Assembly (NCBI RefSeq): GCF_026151205.1
Contig: NC_087078.1
Location: 15,331,118 to 15,395,117, forward strand
Direction: 5' to 3'
DNA: 64,000 bases
Origin: Bolinopsis microptera
Lineage: Eukaryota > Ctenophora > Tentaculata > Lobata > Bolinopsidae
Shown: piece by piece, positions 47,730 to 64,000 of the stretch
How positions within the stretch are numbered: position 1 is the first letter of the stretch
Layout of the letters: the number at the start of each line of letters is the position of its first letter
Notes under the pieces: model-generated
Seen by the model: the letters and a program-made list of their open reading frames with translations, nothing else
Databases searched by the model: none
What the model was told of the DNA's origin: nothing
Position numbers and translations under genes: made by a program

Positions 47730-50700
47730 TGTAAGCTAATCTTAATCTGGGTTCGAAAATCGACTCAACTGATCATTAATACATTAATTTGCATTGATTC
47801 TCGCTTATTATTTTATATTTTTTATGTTATATTCATATGTCACTTTTCGCTAATCACTATCACATATGTCGGGGTAAGTGGGTTGGCTTTTTCTAGGGTC
47901 ACTTATGATTGCCGAGCCTTTGTACCAACATACCCAGTTCCTAACTTGTGCCGATGCTTTACAGTTTATTTCTTTTTATATTTAGCAAATATGTATTATC
48001 TGAGGAATAATTACAGTTTCGATGGTTTATATAGATTTTGCCAGATTTCAATCCATAAGAACTTAAATTGCATATTTACTGGTAGAACCGGCAATACACT
48101 CACGGGATGCATAATTTGGTTGTTTTTGATGAATGGTTTTTTGATAGTTTTAGTAAACCCTGGAATTGTAAACCCAGGGCCGTCTCCCATAGGTGTTAGA
48201 GTTGGGAATGGTAATAAATTGAATGTTTACTTTCAGAATGTTCAAGGTCTCATCCCTTTTGGTGAACTGAACAATGCCCATCCAATGATTGATACCACTA
48301 AATGTCTTGAAGTGTCGACTTATCTTAATGAGGCTAAGATAGATATTGCAATACTTAACGAAACCTGGTTTAAGAGTTCTATTGCTGATAGTGAATTTCT
48401 GCACCCTGACAGATATAAGATATTTCGCTCTGATAGATCGAAGAAAACTCATCCACCAGATCCTTCTAATCCAACCCGGTTTAGGAGGAATGGTGGAGGG
48501 GTCATGATTGCAGTGAGAGCAGACCTTGATCTAACTTCAAAGGAAGTTCATCTCAAGTATGGTGCAGAAATTCTTGCTGTGGAATTTAAGACATCCACTG
48601 GAATTAAGTTTGTTGTATGCACATGTTATCGTGTTGGTACACTGGGCTCCGCAAATCATGAAAAAATTGTTGAGTCTTTGAAAACTCTTCTCAGAAGAAG
48701 AGGACTGAGTAAAGTCTTCATACTAGGAGATTTTAACCTGACCGGAGTTTCCTGGTCTACCCTGGCCAGCTCCTGTCCTATTGAGCAATCTTTTGTTGAA
48801 TCTTTTGTTGATCTAGGCCTTCAACAATGTGTGTTAACACCTACCCACTGCAAAGGCAAAACACTTGACCTATTGCTCACAAACTCTGTGTCAAATATTA
48901 ATGACCTAATGGTAGGTGAGAGAGATAGTGCTTGCAAGTCTGACCACTTCCCCATCAATTTTAAGATCAACGTTAAAGTTGGTAGGAAGAAGCCAGTCAG
49001 GCGTATGTGCTATAACTTTAAGACTGTGAACTGGGAGAGGCTAAACCATGAACTCCGACACACGAATTGGGATGCATTGCTCAATGGCACAGAACCTGAA
49101 ATTGGATGGAAAAAATTTAAGGACAAACTTTTTAATGTCACAGATAAATTTGTTAAAAAATGCTCTGTCAAGACTGATGGCCAAGATCCATGGTTTGACT
49201 CGGAGTGTTATGATGCATGGCGTAAGAAAGTGAGATTACATAAAGAAAGGCATAAAAGTGATAGAGCTGAAATTGCATTCTCCCTTGCTAGGAAAAATTT
49301 CAAAAATGTGGTTGCTCAAAAAATGAGGGAAACATTAAATGAATCTGATGATAGTGCTTTAATAACAAAAAAATTTTGGTCCTATGTCAAATCGAAGACA
49401 GCTAGTCAGCGGATCCCTGAGTTTGTAAGCCACAAAGGCACTGTCCGCAACTGCCCTGAAGACCAGGCCAACCTATTTAATGACTTTTTCTTCGAGCAGT
49501 TCTCTGAGGCATCAACTTATGACATAGATATAGATTACTCTAATGATTGGCGCTTTGATATTGAATTTGACCACAGAAGGGTTCGCAAAATCCTTTCCAA
49601 TATTAATGCTAATAAAGCTTATGGACCTGATGGTATCCATGGGAAACTTTTGAAAAACTGTGCGGTTGGGCTCGCATACCCTATATCAATACTTTTTCAT
49701 TCATGCTACAACATTGGGACACTACCAAGGGAGTGGAAACTGGGGCACATTATACCAATATTCAAGAAAGGGGATAAACATGAGGTTTCAAATTATAGGC
49801 CAATTTCTCTTACATGCTTAATCACAAAAGTTCTTGAACGCATAATAAGAGATGAGTTATTGGCACTTACTAATGGCATGATCAATGACAAACAGCATGG
49901 TTTCCGAGCTGAGAGATCTTGTGCAACTAATCTTGTAGGACTGTGCGACAGCCTAGCGCTCTCACTGAATGAAAATATGAGAACAGATGTAGTCTACTTT
50001 GATTTTGCCAAAGCATTTGACTCGGTTAACCATGATCTTATATTATTTAAGCTAAAGAGCAAATTTGGTATTGATGGGAGGCTACTGAAATTCATCACTG
50101 ATTATCTAAGAGACAGGCAACAACAGGTCTTGATAAGTGGCAAGTTTTCTTCTATGAGAAACGCCCAGTCTGGTGTACCTCAAGGGTCAATTTTGGGACC
50201 ATTGCTGTTCATTATGTTCATTGATGATATATCAGTGGGGATTTCACCAGGCACACAACTGTCACTGTATGCCGATGATACTAAAATTTGGCGTAAGATT
50301 GTTTCGGAGTCTGATATCCTGCGACTGCAGAAGGACATTGATTATCTCCATGACTGGTCACTTTCTAATAAAATGAGATTTCATCCCGACAAATGTAAGG
50401 TCCTCACCGTCGCAGGAAGGATATCCGAAACAGTTTCCCTCCTTAGTGTCCTACCACTCTTTAACTTTGTATACTCCATGGGAAGAATCACACTTGACTA
50501 TGTTGATCATGAAAAGGATCTGGGTGTAATTGTGACATCAAATCTCGATTGGAAAGATCAGTGCTCCAAAGTCCTTTCTAAGGCAAACCAAAAATTAGGC
50601 ATGGCGAGAAGAAATTGTTATTTTGTCCAAGACGTAAATCGTCGTAGAGTACTGTATCTCACTTTAGTGAGGAGCCTATTTGAGCATTGCTCGGTTATAT

Positions 50701-51537
50701 GGAGACCAGTCACAAAATCCCAGATAAGCAAGCTGGAGGGCCTCCAAAAGCGTGCTATTAAGTGGATTCTTCACGAGGAGTATATGAGTTATCCACCATC
50801 CACATACATTCAAAAATGCAGACAGCTGAAGATTATGCCGATTGAAGACCGCTTTGACTTCTTGGATCTCATCTTCTTCTTTAAAATTGTGAAGCAACAT
50901 ATACCTGTCACTTTACCCTCATATTTGCAACCATTTCAAGGCCACTCAAGGCTCAGAAATAGTCACATGGGCTCTCTATGTTTTGTAAGCTCTATCTCAC
51001 CTCGAGCAAGCTCCAACGCTTTTGCCAAGAATTTCTTCTATAGGACCCACACTAAGTGGAATCACATTCCTCTAGATATCCGTGAGATAGAGAGTATCAC
51101 TGATTTTAAAAGTAAACTTTCCACTTACATGTGGGGGAAAATTATCCCGGTGGATTCGGACTCTGAACTTGACTATTCAATAGAAACAAATCCGTAAAAT
51201 AGTTTATTTAAGATTATCTATTCTTGCTGTCTGCATTCACATATTTCTCAATTTCATCTCACAGCACAATATTTTATGAATTGATTGAATGGGTGTGTGA
51301 TTTTGTTTAAAGTAACTTATTACAATTTTATAAGGGCCCATGCTTGTGCAGGAGCTGCATTTGCACTCAATATCTGTGTTTTGGTGACCCTCAGGTCCTT
51401 TGGTTACATACATTTTGTCCGAGACAATTTCAACTTTGACAATCCATGCTTAGAGGACAATATTATATTTAACTAATTCATTGTGTAAACTTGTATGTAA
51501 TTGACTGATTTGAAAGATTTCAATAAAAAAAAGACTA
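47730..51537 (+). mobile_element. LINE-B, near-intact non-LTR retrotransposon
   Basis: One long ORF, then a 3' UTR of about 340 bases ending tttcaataaaaaaaa. A near-identical 5'-truncated copy lies reversed at 3642-4151, which fixes the 3' end and shows recent mobility. The 5' end is uncertain: the coding frame is open from 47730, and no ORF1 is present between it and the upstream gene. The element lies between the two DUF1295 paralogues, in the same orientation. Confidence 0.9.
47991..51197 (+). CDS. LINE-B APE endonuclease / reverse transcriptase
   Basis: The frame is open from 47730. The first ATG is at 47991 (MYYLRNNYSFDG), giving 1068 residues. Residue numbers here count from the TTG at 47883. 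A hydrophobic segment (IIWLFLMNGFLIVLV, 77-91) runs into NPGIVNPGP (92-100), like the end of a 2A peptide but lacking its Asp and Glu. Endonuclease: NETWF (Glu160), GDFN (282-285), SDH (353-355). Reverse transcriptase: YRPISLT (638-644), FDFAKAFD (706-713), GVPQGS (764-769), YADD (796-799). All catalytic residues are intact. The C-terminal part ends in a Trp/Asn-rich stretch (THTKWNHIPLDIRE). No RNase H. The clade is probably CR1/Jockey-like. No frame breaks are seen, so the copy may be active. Confidence 0.92.
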   Translation: MYYLRNNYSFDGLYRFCQISIHKNLNCIFTGRTGNTLTGCIIWLFLMNGFLIVLVNPGIVNPGPSPIGVRVGNGNKLNVYFQNVQGLIPFGELNNAHPMIDTTKCLEVSTYLNEAKIDIAILNETWFKSSIADSEFLHPDRYKIFRSDRSKKTHPPDPSNPTRFRRNGGGVMIAVRADLDLTSKEVHLKYGAEILAVEFKTSTGIKFVVCTCYRVGTLGSANHEKIVESLKTLLRRRGLSKVFILGDFNLTGVSWSTLASSCPIEQSFVESFVDLGLQQCVLTPTHCKGKTLDLLLTNSVSNINDLMVGERDSACKSDHFPINFKINVKVGRKKPVRRMCYNFKTVNWERLNHELRHTNWDALLNGTEPEIGWKKFKDKLFNVTDKFVKKCSVKTDGQDPWFDSECYDAWRKKVRLHKERHKSDRAEIAFSLARKNFKNVVAQKMRETLNESDDSALITKKFWSYVKSKTASQRIPEFVSHKGTVRNCPEDQANLFNDFFFEQFSEASTYDIDIDYSNDWRFDIEFDHRRVRKILSNINANKAYGPDGIHGKLLKNCAVGLAYPISILFHSCYNIGTLPREWKLGHIIPIFKKGDKHEVSNYRPISLTCLITKVLERIIRDELLALTNGMINDKQHGFRAERSCATNLVGLCDSLALSLNENMRTDVVYFDFAKAFDSVNHDLILFKLKSKFGIDGRLLKFITDYLRDRQQQVLISGKFSSMRNAQSGVPQGSILGPLLFIMFIDDISVGISPGTQLSLYADDTKIWRKIVSESDILRLQKDIDYLHDWSLSNKMRFHPDKCKVLTVAGRISETVSLLSVLPLFNFVYSMGRITLDYVDHEKDLGVIVTSNLDWKDQCSKVLSKANQKLGMARRNCYFVQDVNRRRVLYLTLVRSLFEHCSVIWRPVTKSQISKLEGLQKRAIKWILHEEYMSYPPSTYIQKCRQLKIMPIEDRFDFLDLIFFFKIVKQHIPVTLPSYLQPFQGHSRLRNSHMGSLCFVSSISPRASSNAFAKNFFYRTHTKWNHIPLDIREIESITDFKSKLSTYMWGKIIPVDSDSELDYSIETNP

Positions 51538-52334
51538 CCTAGAAAGAACAAATAAGTATTGATTTTCATGCCTTGATTATGCTTCGCGATTAATAAATCT
51601 ATAAATGCTTAGTTATTAAATTGTTAAATCAAATATTGAAGCTCTTAATTATTATTTATTAGTGGGATTAGTACATCAAAATTAAGATATATTCAAGGTT
51701 TTCATCTAGAAGTGAAACTATATTTTATTTCATAGCAATCCAACAACAGCTACAGATATGTAACTCTTTCAGCTCTTTGGTGATCCTTTATAGTTTATAC
51801 TTGATGACCCTTTGTACTCTTATTAGTGAGAAATTTGCTGTTTACATTGCACAATTCATTCTTTATGCTATTTTAGTTTGATTTCAATATGTATGTTCTA
51901 TTCAGGTATTCAGTTTGAAACACCGATTCAATTTGAATGACAGATTCAGTCTAAAACAAAGATTTAAATACAGATTCAATTACGTGCATGTTTCTTTTAG
52001 TAGCTTTTTAATGATTATTGTTCGATTTTCTATAGTTAAATGTAATTGATTTATGCTCTTATAGTTATACCATGTCTTTTTTATTCAAACCATAATCGTA
52101 TTACTCTTGTAGTATGCAGATGTACATGTTTGACTGCATCTCTTTGATTTGAAAATATTGAGTCACATTATAAATTTAAAAATACACTGTCATAGCCCTC
52201 TCATGCTTCCTTGTCTCTAACGTCATTTAAAATATCAAGTGCACTATAATTTAATAAATCAATTACTTATTACCTAGGTAAAAGGTACAACTATGACAAA
52301 GCCTTGAAAGAAAGAGTATAAAAAGCCTGATGGT
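51538..52334. other. AT-rich DNA between LINE-B and the second DUF1295 gene
   Basis: I see no gene or clear repeat. It presumably holds the promoter of the downstream gene. Confidence 0.45.
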
Positions 52335-53252
52335 ATGGCTGGACTAAGTTTGTTCCTCGTAACCCTGATCATTGACTTTGGCTTGCAATTTGTGTTTGGT
52401 GTGCTGTCCATCGTGTTAAAGTCAGAAAAGTTCTACGATTTGATTGGCGGATTAACTCACATCCTCTGTTCTATAGTTGGTGTGTTCTATGACTGGAATG
52501 TAGCTGTGAAAATATCTTTTGAGGCAAAGCTTATACAAGCACTGTGTATTTGTTGTTGGGCTGGCAAGTTGGGTAGTTTCTTACTCTACAGGGTGATAAA
52601 AGCAGGGGGTGATAAAAGATTTGATAGTGTAAGGAAATCCCCAATTAAGCTCCTGATAGCATGGTTTCTCCAAGGACTGTGGGTCTACATGAACATCCTT
52701 CCTTCACTTTTCATGTGGGCAACAACCAAGAAAGACATGACTTTCGTAAGCGTTATCGGTTGGGTTGTTTTCCTCTTTGGTCTCCTGTTCGAAACTGTTG
52801 CTGACTACCAGAAAACAGTATTCCGCAACAACCCAGCCAACAAAGGCAGGTTCATAACGTCAGGTCTGTGGGGAATATCCCGGCACCCCAACTACTTTGG
52901 TGAGATAGTGCTATGGTACGGGTTATCCATATCTGCTGCACCCTACTTCAGCTCACAATGGGCCTACTTCACCCTCCTCTGCCCCACTGCAACTGCTCTA
53001 CAGATCTGTTTCATGACAGGTATTCCTCTGCTAGAGAAGAGTGGGATGGAGCACTGGGGTAACGAGCCACAGTATGCGCACTACGTGCACAACACGGGAG
53101 TGTTAGTGCCCTGGCTGGTGTGTTGTGAGTGCACGCCGCTGCCTAATAAGGAGCTGCTGGTGGATGAGGAGGAGATACCTCAGCCTAGTAGTGGGGTAAA
53201 GGAGGTGGATATGGTGGATGTTGATCTGGGCGAGGAGAATGGTGAGGTTTAG
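52335..53252 (+). CDS. DUF1295 / steroid 5-alpha-reductase-like membrane protein, copy 2
   Basis: A single exon of 305 residues, paralogous to the gene at 46886-47698. Shared blocks are WAGKLGSFLLYRV, GGDKRF/DGDKRF, FETVADYQKTVFR and SGLWGISRHPNYFGE (RHPNYFGE at 183-190, the same numbering as copy 1). Several membrane segments are present. Unlike copy 1 it has a 40-residue acidic tail (VDEEEIPQPSSG, then VDVDLGEENGEV). Both copies lack introns in the coding region, so the pair arose by tandem duplication of an intronless gene. The expected site is an internal membrane, with an NADPH-dependent reductase fold inferred from the motif. Candidate poly(A) signal: aataaa near 53813. Confidence 0.88.
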   Translation: MAGLSLFLVTLIIDFGLQFVFGVLSIVLKSEKFYDLIGGLTHILCSIVGVFYDWNVAVKISFEAKLIQALCICCWAGKLGSFLLYRVIKAGGDKRFDSVRKSPIKLLIAWFLQGLWVYMNILPSLFMWATTKKDMTFVSVIGWVVFLFGLLFETVADYQKTVFRNNPANKGRFITSGLWGISRHPNYFGEIVLWYGLSISAAPYFSSQWAYFTLLCPTATALQICFMTGIPLLEKSGMEHWGNEPQYAHYVHNTGVLVPWLVCCECTPLPNKELLVDEEEIPQPSSGVKEVDMVDVDLGEENGEV

Positions 53253-54264
53253 TTTGGTAGTTTGTCACGTGTTGCTGTACTTAGTATTACCTGAGTAGGA
53301 TGTCTTGAATATTAACATTTGAAACAGTTGCTTTATCGGAATTGCAACTGGCGACTTTAATGGCTGGATGTGCTAGTTAGACTATATCATCGACGCATTG
53401 AGACTCTCTGAATTATACCCATAAATCTATTGAGCTACTGCTAATCATTCTATTACGCCATACCAGTTGAATATCATCTTATTGATAACTAATAAAGTGA
53501 GAACACGTCATCCTTGTAAACGATTGTCATTCAGAAACTGCATAATATTATATTTTACATAATATTATATTTTACATAATATTTTGTGTATAAAACAGGT
53601 CAGCTCGGTGAATGTAGTTTAATTGTCTAATATGTGTGTATAGTAGGTTTAGTATCTTTGTAGAATGTAGAATTTAGAATGTAGAATCAGGGTTTCGTTT
53701 ACTTTACCTATAGTGTTGATTTTGTGAGTTTTCTGAATATTTTAATAGTTTATTATAGTTGGTTTTAGAAGTCTTTTCTTTTTTTTGAGTATCTATTGTA
53801 TATTTATAAATTAATAAAGTATTTTCTTTAATTTATATTTCACTAGTCAAATGTTATTAATATGTATATCGTTTTTATTATCGCAGAGGAATTTATTATG
53901 GGTTTCTTTTCTTTAATTTTTGCACGAAAATTGTATTTCTAATTTGAATATAAACTGTAGAGTGTTGTATACAGACTTATTTGTTTTTCTGACCCGATCC
54001 AAGTTTCGAATATTATCACGATACTTTGCGTTTCACTGCCATGATAATAAACTAACAAATGTAAGCAATAAAATTGTGCTTGACAGACAAACTAAAAATG
54101 TAGATTTCAAAGTGCGTTTCTTCGCATTGCTCTGAATTTTAAAAAGACAGGAGTTATAAGATAATGCAATGTTTGGAGATGAATTTATTCATCTATTTGC
54201 TGTAACATTTACTATAGAACCTTACTAATATAGGCAACTGAGGGAGACATCTAGAAAAGCTAAT
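53253..54264. other. Intergenic AT-rich DNA before the sorting nexin
   Basis: Holds the 3' UTR of the second DUF1295 gene, a short tandem repeat (taatattatattttaca, about 53546-53582) and presumably the sorting-nexin promoter. I see no gene. Confidence 0.45.
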
Positions 54265-61792
<7,528 letters not shown>

Positions 61793-62292
61793 GTGAGTGA
61801 AGTTTATCGAACACTTTCGCTAAAAAATTGTTGAAAACAATCCTGACCTCGTTGCCTTCAACCTGAAGTGTCATTCTTAGCGATAACTTATTCATTAATG
61901 GGGGGGGGGGGGGGGGGGGGGGGGAGGGGGGCACGTCCGTCTATGCTATGTCTCCGCTTGTCTCATAGAATCCAAAAAGGACTGGACAGGACAGGACAGG
62001 ACATAGGCGGACATTTGCGGACAAATGTGGACATTAGCGGAAAAAAATGGACAACAAGATTAGTTAAATTTTGTTAAATTTTGTTAAAATTTGTTAAAAT
62101 TTGCTAATGAGGCAAACAATGTCGGCCAATGTCCGTCCGAGCCCACCAATGTCCGTCAATGTCCGCTAATGTCCCAAAAAACACGTATGTTGTCTCATAG
62201 AATCCAAAAAGGAGCGGAAATTGGCGGAGATGTCACCCCCTCCTTTAGTCCACTATCACGTGACCTAGTTCTAAACCCATTATAATACAATA
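61793..62292. repeat. Poly-G run and short direct repeats
   Basis: A G run (about 61900-61924, then gagggggg) is followed by degenerate short repeats of gga-cat/aatgtccg type (about 61980-62180). A 23-base sequence beginning ttgtctcatagaatcc occurs twice (about 61959 and 62191). A 34-base segment (62244-62277) is identical to part of the GPCR gene at 63247-63280. Confidence 0.8.
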
Positions 62293-62620
62293 ATACCTCC
62301 GCTTTTGAGGGCTACGCGTGATAATTCCCGACAGCTTGCTGGAGGGAATTTGCGGCCTGAAGAAGCGAAGGTATTATTTGTTATTATATATAACTATTGA
62401 CGGTGGCTCGTTTAAGATGTGTAATATGATGCGTGCGCATGATACAATATAGTGTGTAATATATAGTGCGCCACTGTAATTTGTTTTGTAACTTCCCGCC
62501 AGCCAGTCTGAAATGACTCGCAGTATTTGCTGATAATACCTTCGGTTCCTTGCGGGAACAATCTGCAAATTATCAGCTCTCAGTATCGACGAGTTTTAGT
62601 GCATATAATTCCCGGAAATA
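62293..62620. mobile_element. Inverted-repeat element, family B, uninterrupted copy
   Basis: The reverse complement matches the split copy at about 44108-45075. Shared landmarks are cagcaagctgtcgggaatta, tattacacac with catgcgcac, and agactggctggcgg. Short inverted ends (gataattcccg/cgggaattat) are visible. Non-coding. Confidence 0.8.
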
Positions 62621-63110
62621 CAGCTATAAATATGTAGTTATAACATCACTATATTATAGTGATGTTTTCGACACTCAAAATGTAACTAATAAAATTTCGC
62701 ATGATCTCTGAAGTCTAACCTATTTGATATTTCAAATGTTTCTAGCTACCCTACAAAATATGGAGCTTGTAATGGCAGTAAAGGTGTAAAGATTGCGTGT
62801 ATCGATTTATAAAATGTATACATACATTTTTTAATCGATATTCGTTGATTGTAATTCGAAGCAATATTTAATGTTTATACATGTATTATATTAATACAGT
62901 TTTCAACAACAAATAGTCAAAAATCAACATTTATGCGAAAATCTTTCTAAAGCATTTAATATCTTAATTGTATTTCATTCCTCTCCTAAGAGTCTTCTAA
63001 AAAAATTTAAATCATGTAAATTATATAAACAAATATCTCGGTCTTATTATGATGTACTATTTAATGGAATCATACTTTTTATATTATTTCAAAACAACAA
63101 ATTAAGAAAA
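62621..63110. other. AT-rich DNA downstream of the GPCR
   Basis: Presumed 3' flank of the GPCR on the minus strand. I see no gene and no sorting-nexin BAR exon. Confidence 0.45.
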
Positions 63111-64000
63111 TCACAGATTAGTAGAGGTATCAGGAATAATATCTGGGCAATTTTCAATGTCCAAACGGGGATTATGAGCATTCAAGTTTCTCATAGCCAA
63201 CCCCACATTGCTTTCCTGCGGTCTATTGTTCTGTGATCCAGTATCATTTAGTCCACTATCACGTGACCTAGTTCTAAACCATCCTACCATAGTCTTGCAA
63301 GTTTCTGATACATGTCGTCTCATATCTTCTTTTCGTGTCAGATAGATAATGGGGTTTACTGCTAAATTAGCGCAGACCATTATGTTCCATGTGATGTAAT
63401 AGAACACGTCCACCAAGTTATCAGTTGTTTCGTCAAGATCAATTATCCCGAAAATATAAACGAATAATTCTAACACAGAATAAAAGATGAATGATAAATC
63501 AAAAAGGCAAAATGTTGTTGACAAGATAAGTATGGTCACCGTTGCATGCCGATTACTATCAGATATTGTGCCTTGAATCTTGCTATTCATCAAACGATAT
63601 GCTGTAATCATGGTCGAGATGAAAACTATGAATACATTTGAAAAGATCGTCGAGATAATTGCCAACGGAATGTAATATATGGCATATACACATAATTTAT
63701 ATTCTCTTAAATGTAACAAATTACACCAGCGTAAGACAGTTTGTAATGCCGTCTCACAAAGACAATAGAGAAAGAAACTTGCTGCAACCCAAGATCCTCT
63801 TATGGAGAAAAAAGGTTGAACAACTTTGATTGCTCTGGTTACGCTTATAAGACATGTTGCAAATACTGTGCAATTAAAGAAAATTAGGAAAATACCTTGA
63901 GTAACTATCTGAATATATAAAGAACATGATTGTGATAATGCACGAGGCAAATACATCGCACATACCAGCAAATCACATACATTAAGTAACATCAGCAGTT
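63111..64000 (-). CDS. Rhodopsin-like GPCR, N-terminus cut by window end
   Basis: At least 293 residues, open to the window edge. The frame reads Leu-Leu before the Met at 63992, so that Met is probably internal. The visible part begins in TM2 (LLNVCDLLVCAMYLP) and runs through TM3 to TM7. TM7 carries NPIIY (residues 213-217), matching the NPxxY signature. The DRY box after TM3 is replaced by VTRAIKVV, so Arg is kept but Asp and Tyr are not. The intracellular tail is about 70 residues, with KEDMRRHVSETCK (helix 8) then a polar Asn/Asp-rich end. Subfamily and ligand are unknown. It lies antisense to the sorting-nexin gene and could be nested in one of its introns. Confidence 0.87.
   Translation of the reverse strand, partial: LLMLLNVCDLLVCAMYLPRALSQSCSLYIQIVTQGIFLIFFNCTVFATCLISVTRAIKVVQPFFSIRGSWVAASFFLYCLCETALQTVLRWCNLLHLREYKLCVYAIYYIPLAIISTIFSNVFIVFISTMITAYRLMNSKIQGTISDSNRHATVTILILSTTFCLFDLSFIFYSVLELFVYIFGIIDLDETTDNLVDVFYYITWNIMVCANLAVNPIIYLTRKEDMRRHVSETCKTMVGWFRTRSRDSGLNDTGSQNNRPQESNVGLAMRNLNAHNPRLDIENCPDIIPDTSTNL

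Overview
The window is nuclear DNA from a multicellular animal. Its genes are intron-containing or single-exon eukaryotic genes: SSNA1, an AIG1/ADTRP-type membrane hydrolase, a sorting nexin of the SNX5/6 type, a C2H2 zinc-finger protein, a rhodopsin-like GPCR and two DUF1295 membrane proteins. The DNA is AT-rich, crowded with non-LTR retrotransposons, inverted-repeat MITEs and long simple repeats, and introns are mostly 0.1-1.5 kb with one near 4 kb. I cannot name the species. An invertebrate is likely, but that is inference.

Layout. 1-3.2 kb: SSNA1 in two coding exons (+). 3.64-4.15 kb: reversed, 5'-truncated copy of retrotransposon LINE-B. 4.4-6.6 kb: AIG1-like gene in four exons (+), with a large palindrome in intron 2. 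7.5-8.1 kb: inverted-repeat element carrying a nested TA-flanked MITE. 8.1-9.16 kb: tandem array of about 370-bp units. 9.2-25.3 kb: damaged-looking sequence full of homopolymers, in which a third LINE (LINE-C) can still be traced at 12.8-15.7 kb. 25.9-26.8 kb: a (CT)n tract of about 820 bp. 26.8-31.4 kb: LINE-A with ORF1 and ORF2 joined through a canonical A AAA AAC slippery site. 31.8-33.1 kb: an Inturned-like gene (-). 33-39 kb: mostly non-coding, with a doubled E-box/CRE motif. 39.4-41.7 kb: a two-exon C2H2 zinc-finger gene (-). 42-46.6 kb: nested MITEs and a tRNA-derived SINE. 46.9-53.3 kb: two single-exon DUF1295 paralogues in tandem, with near-intact LINE-B inserted between them. 54.3-61.8 kb: SNX5/6-type gene (+), six exons covering only the N-terminus, the PX domain and a little beyond. 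63.1-64 kb: GPCR (-), cut by the window end.

The host genes do not form a pathway. SSNA1 and the Inturned-like protein both point to a ciliated animal, the sorting nexin to endosomal sorting, and the AIG1-like and DUF1295 proteins to lipid or membrane metabolism. The strongest things to follow up are the LINE-A frameshift signal, the degenerate 2A-like NPGP in LINE-B, the empty-site/filled-site pair that dates a MITE insertion, and the G20...C20 bounded element inside the sorting-nexin gene. The 9.2-25.3 kb block should not be annotated at base level until re-sequenced.
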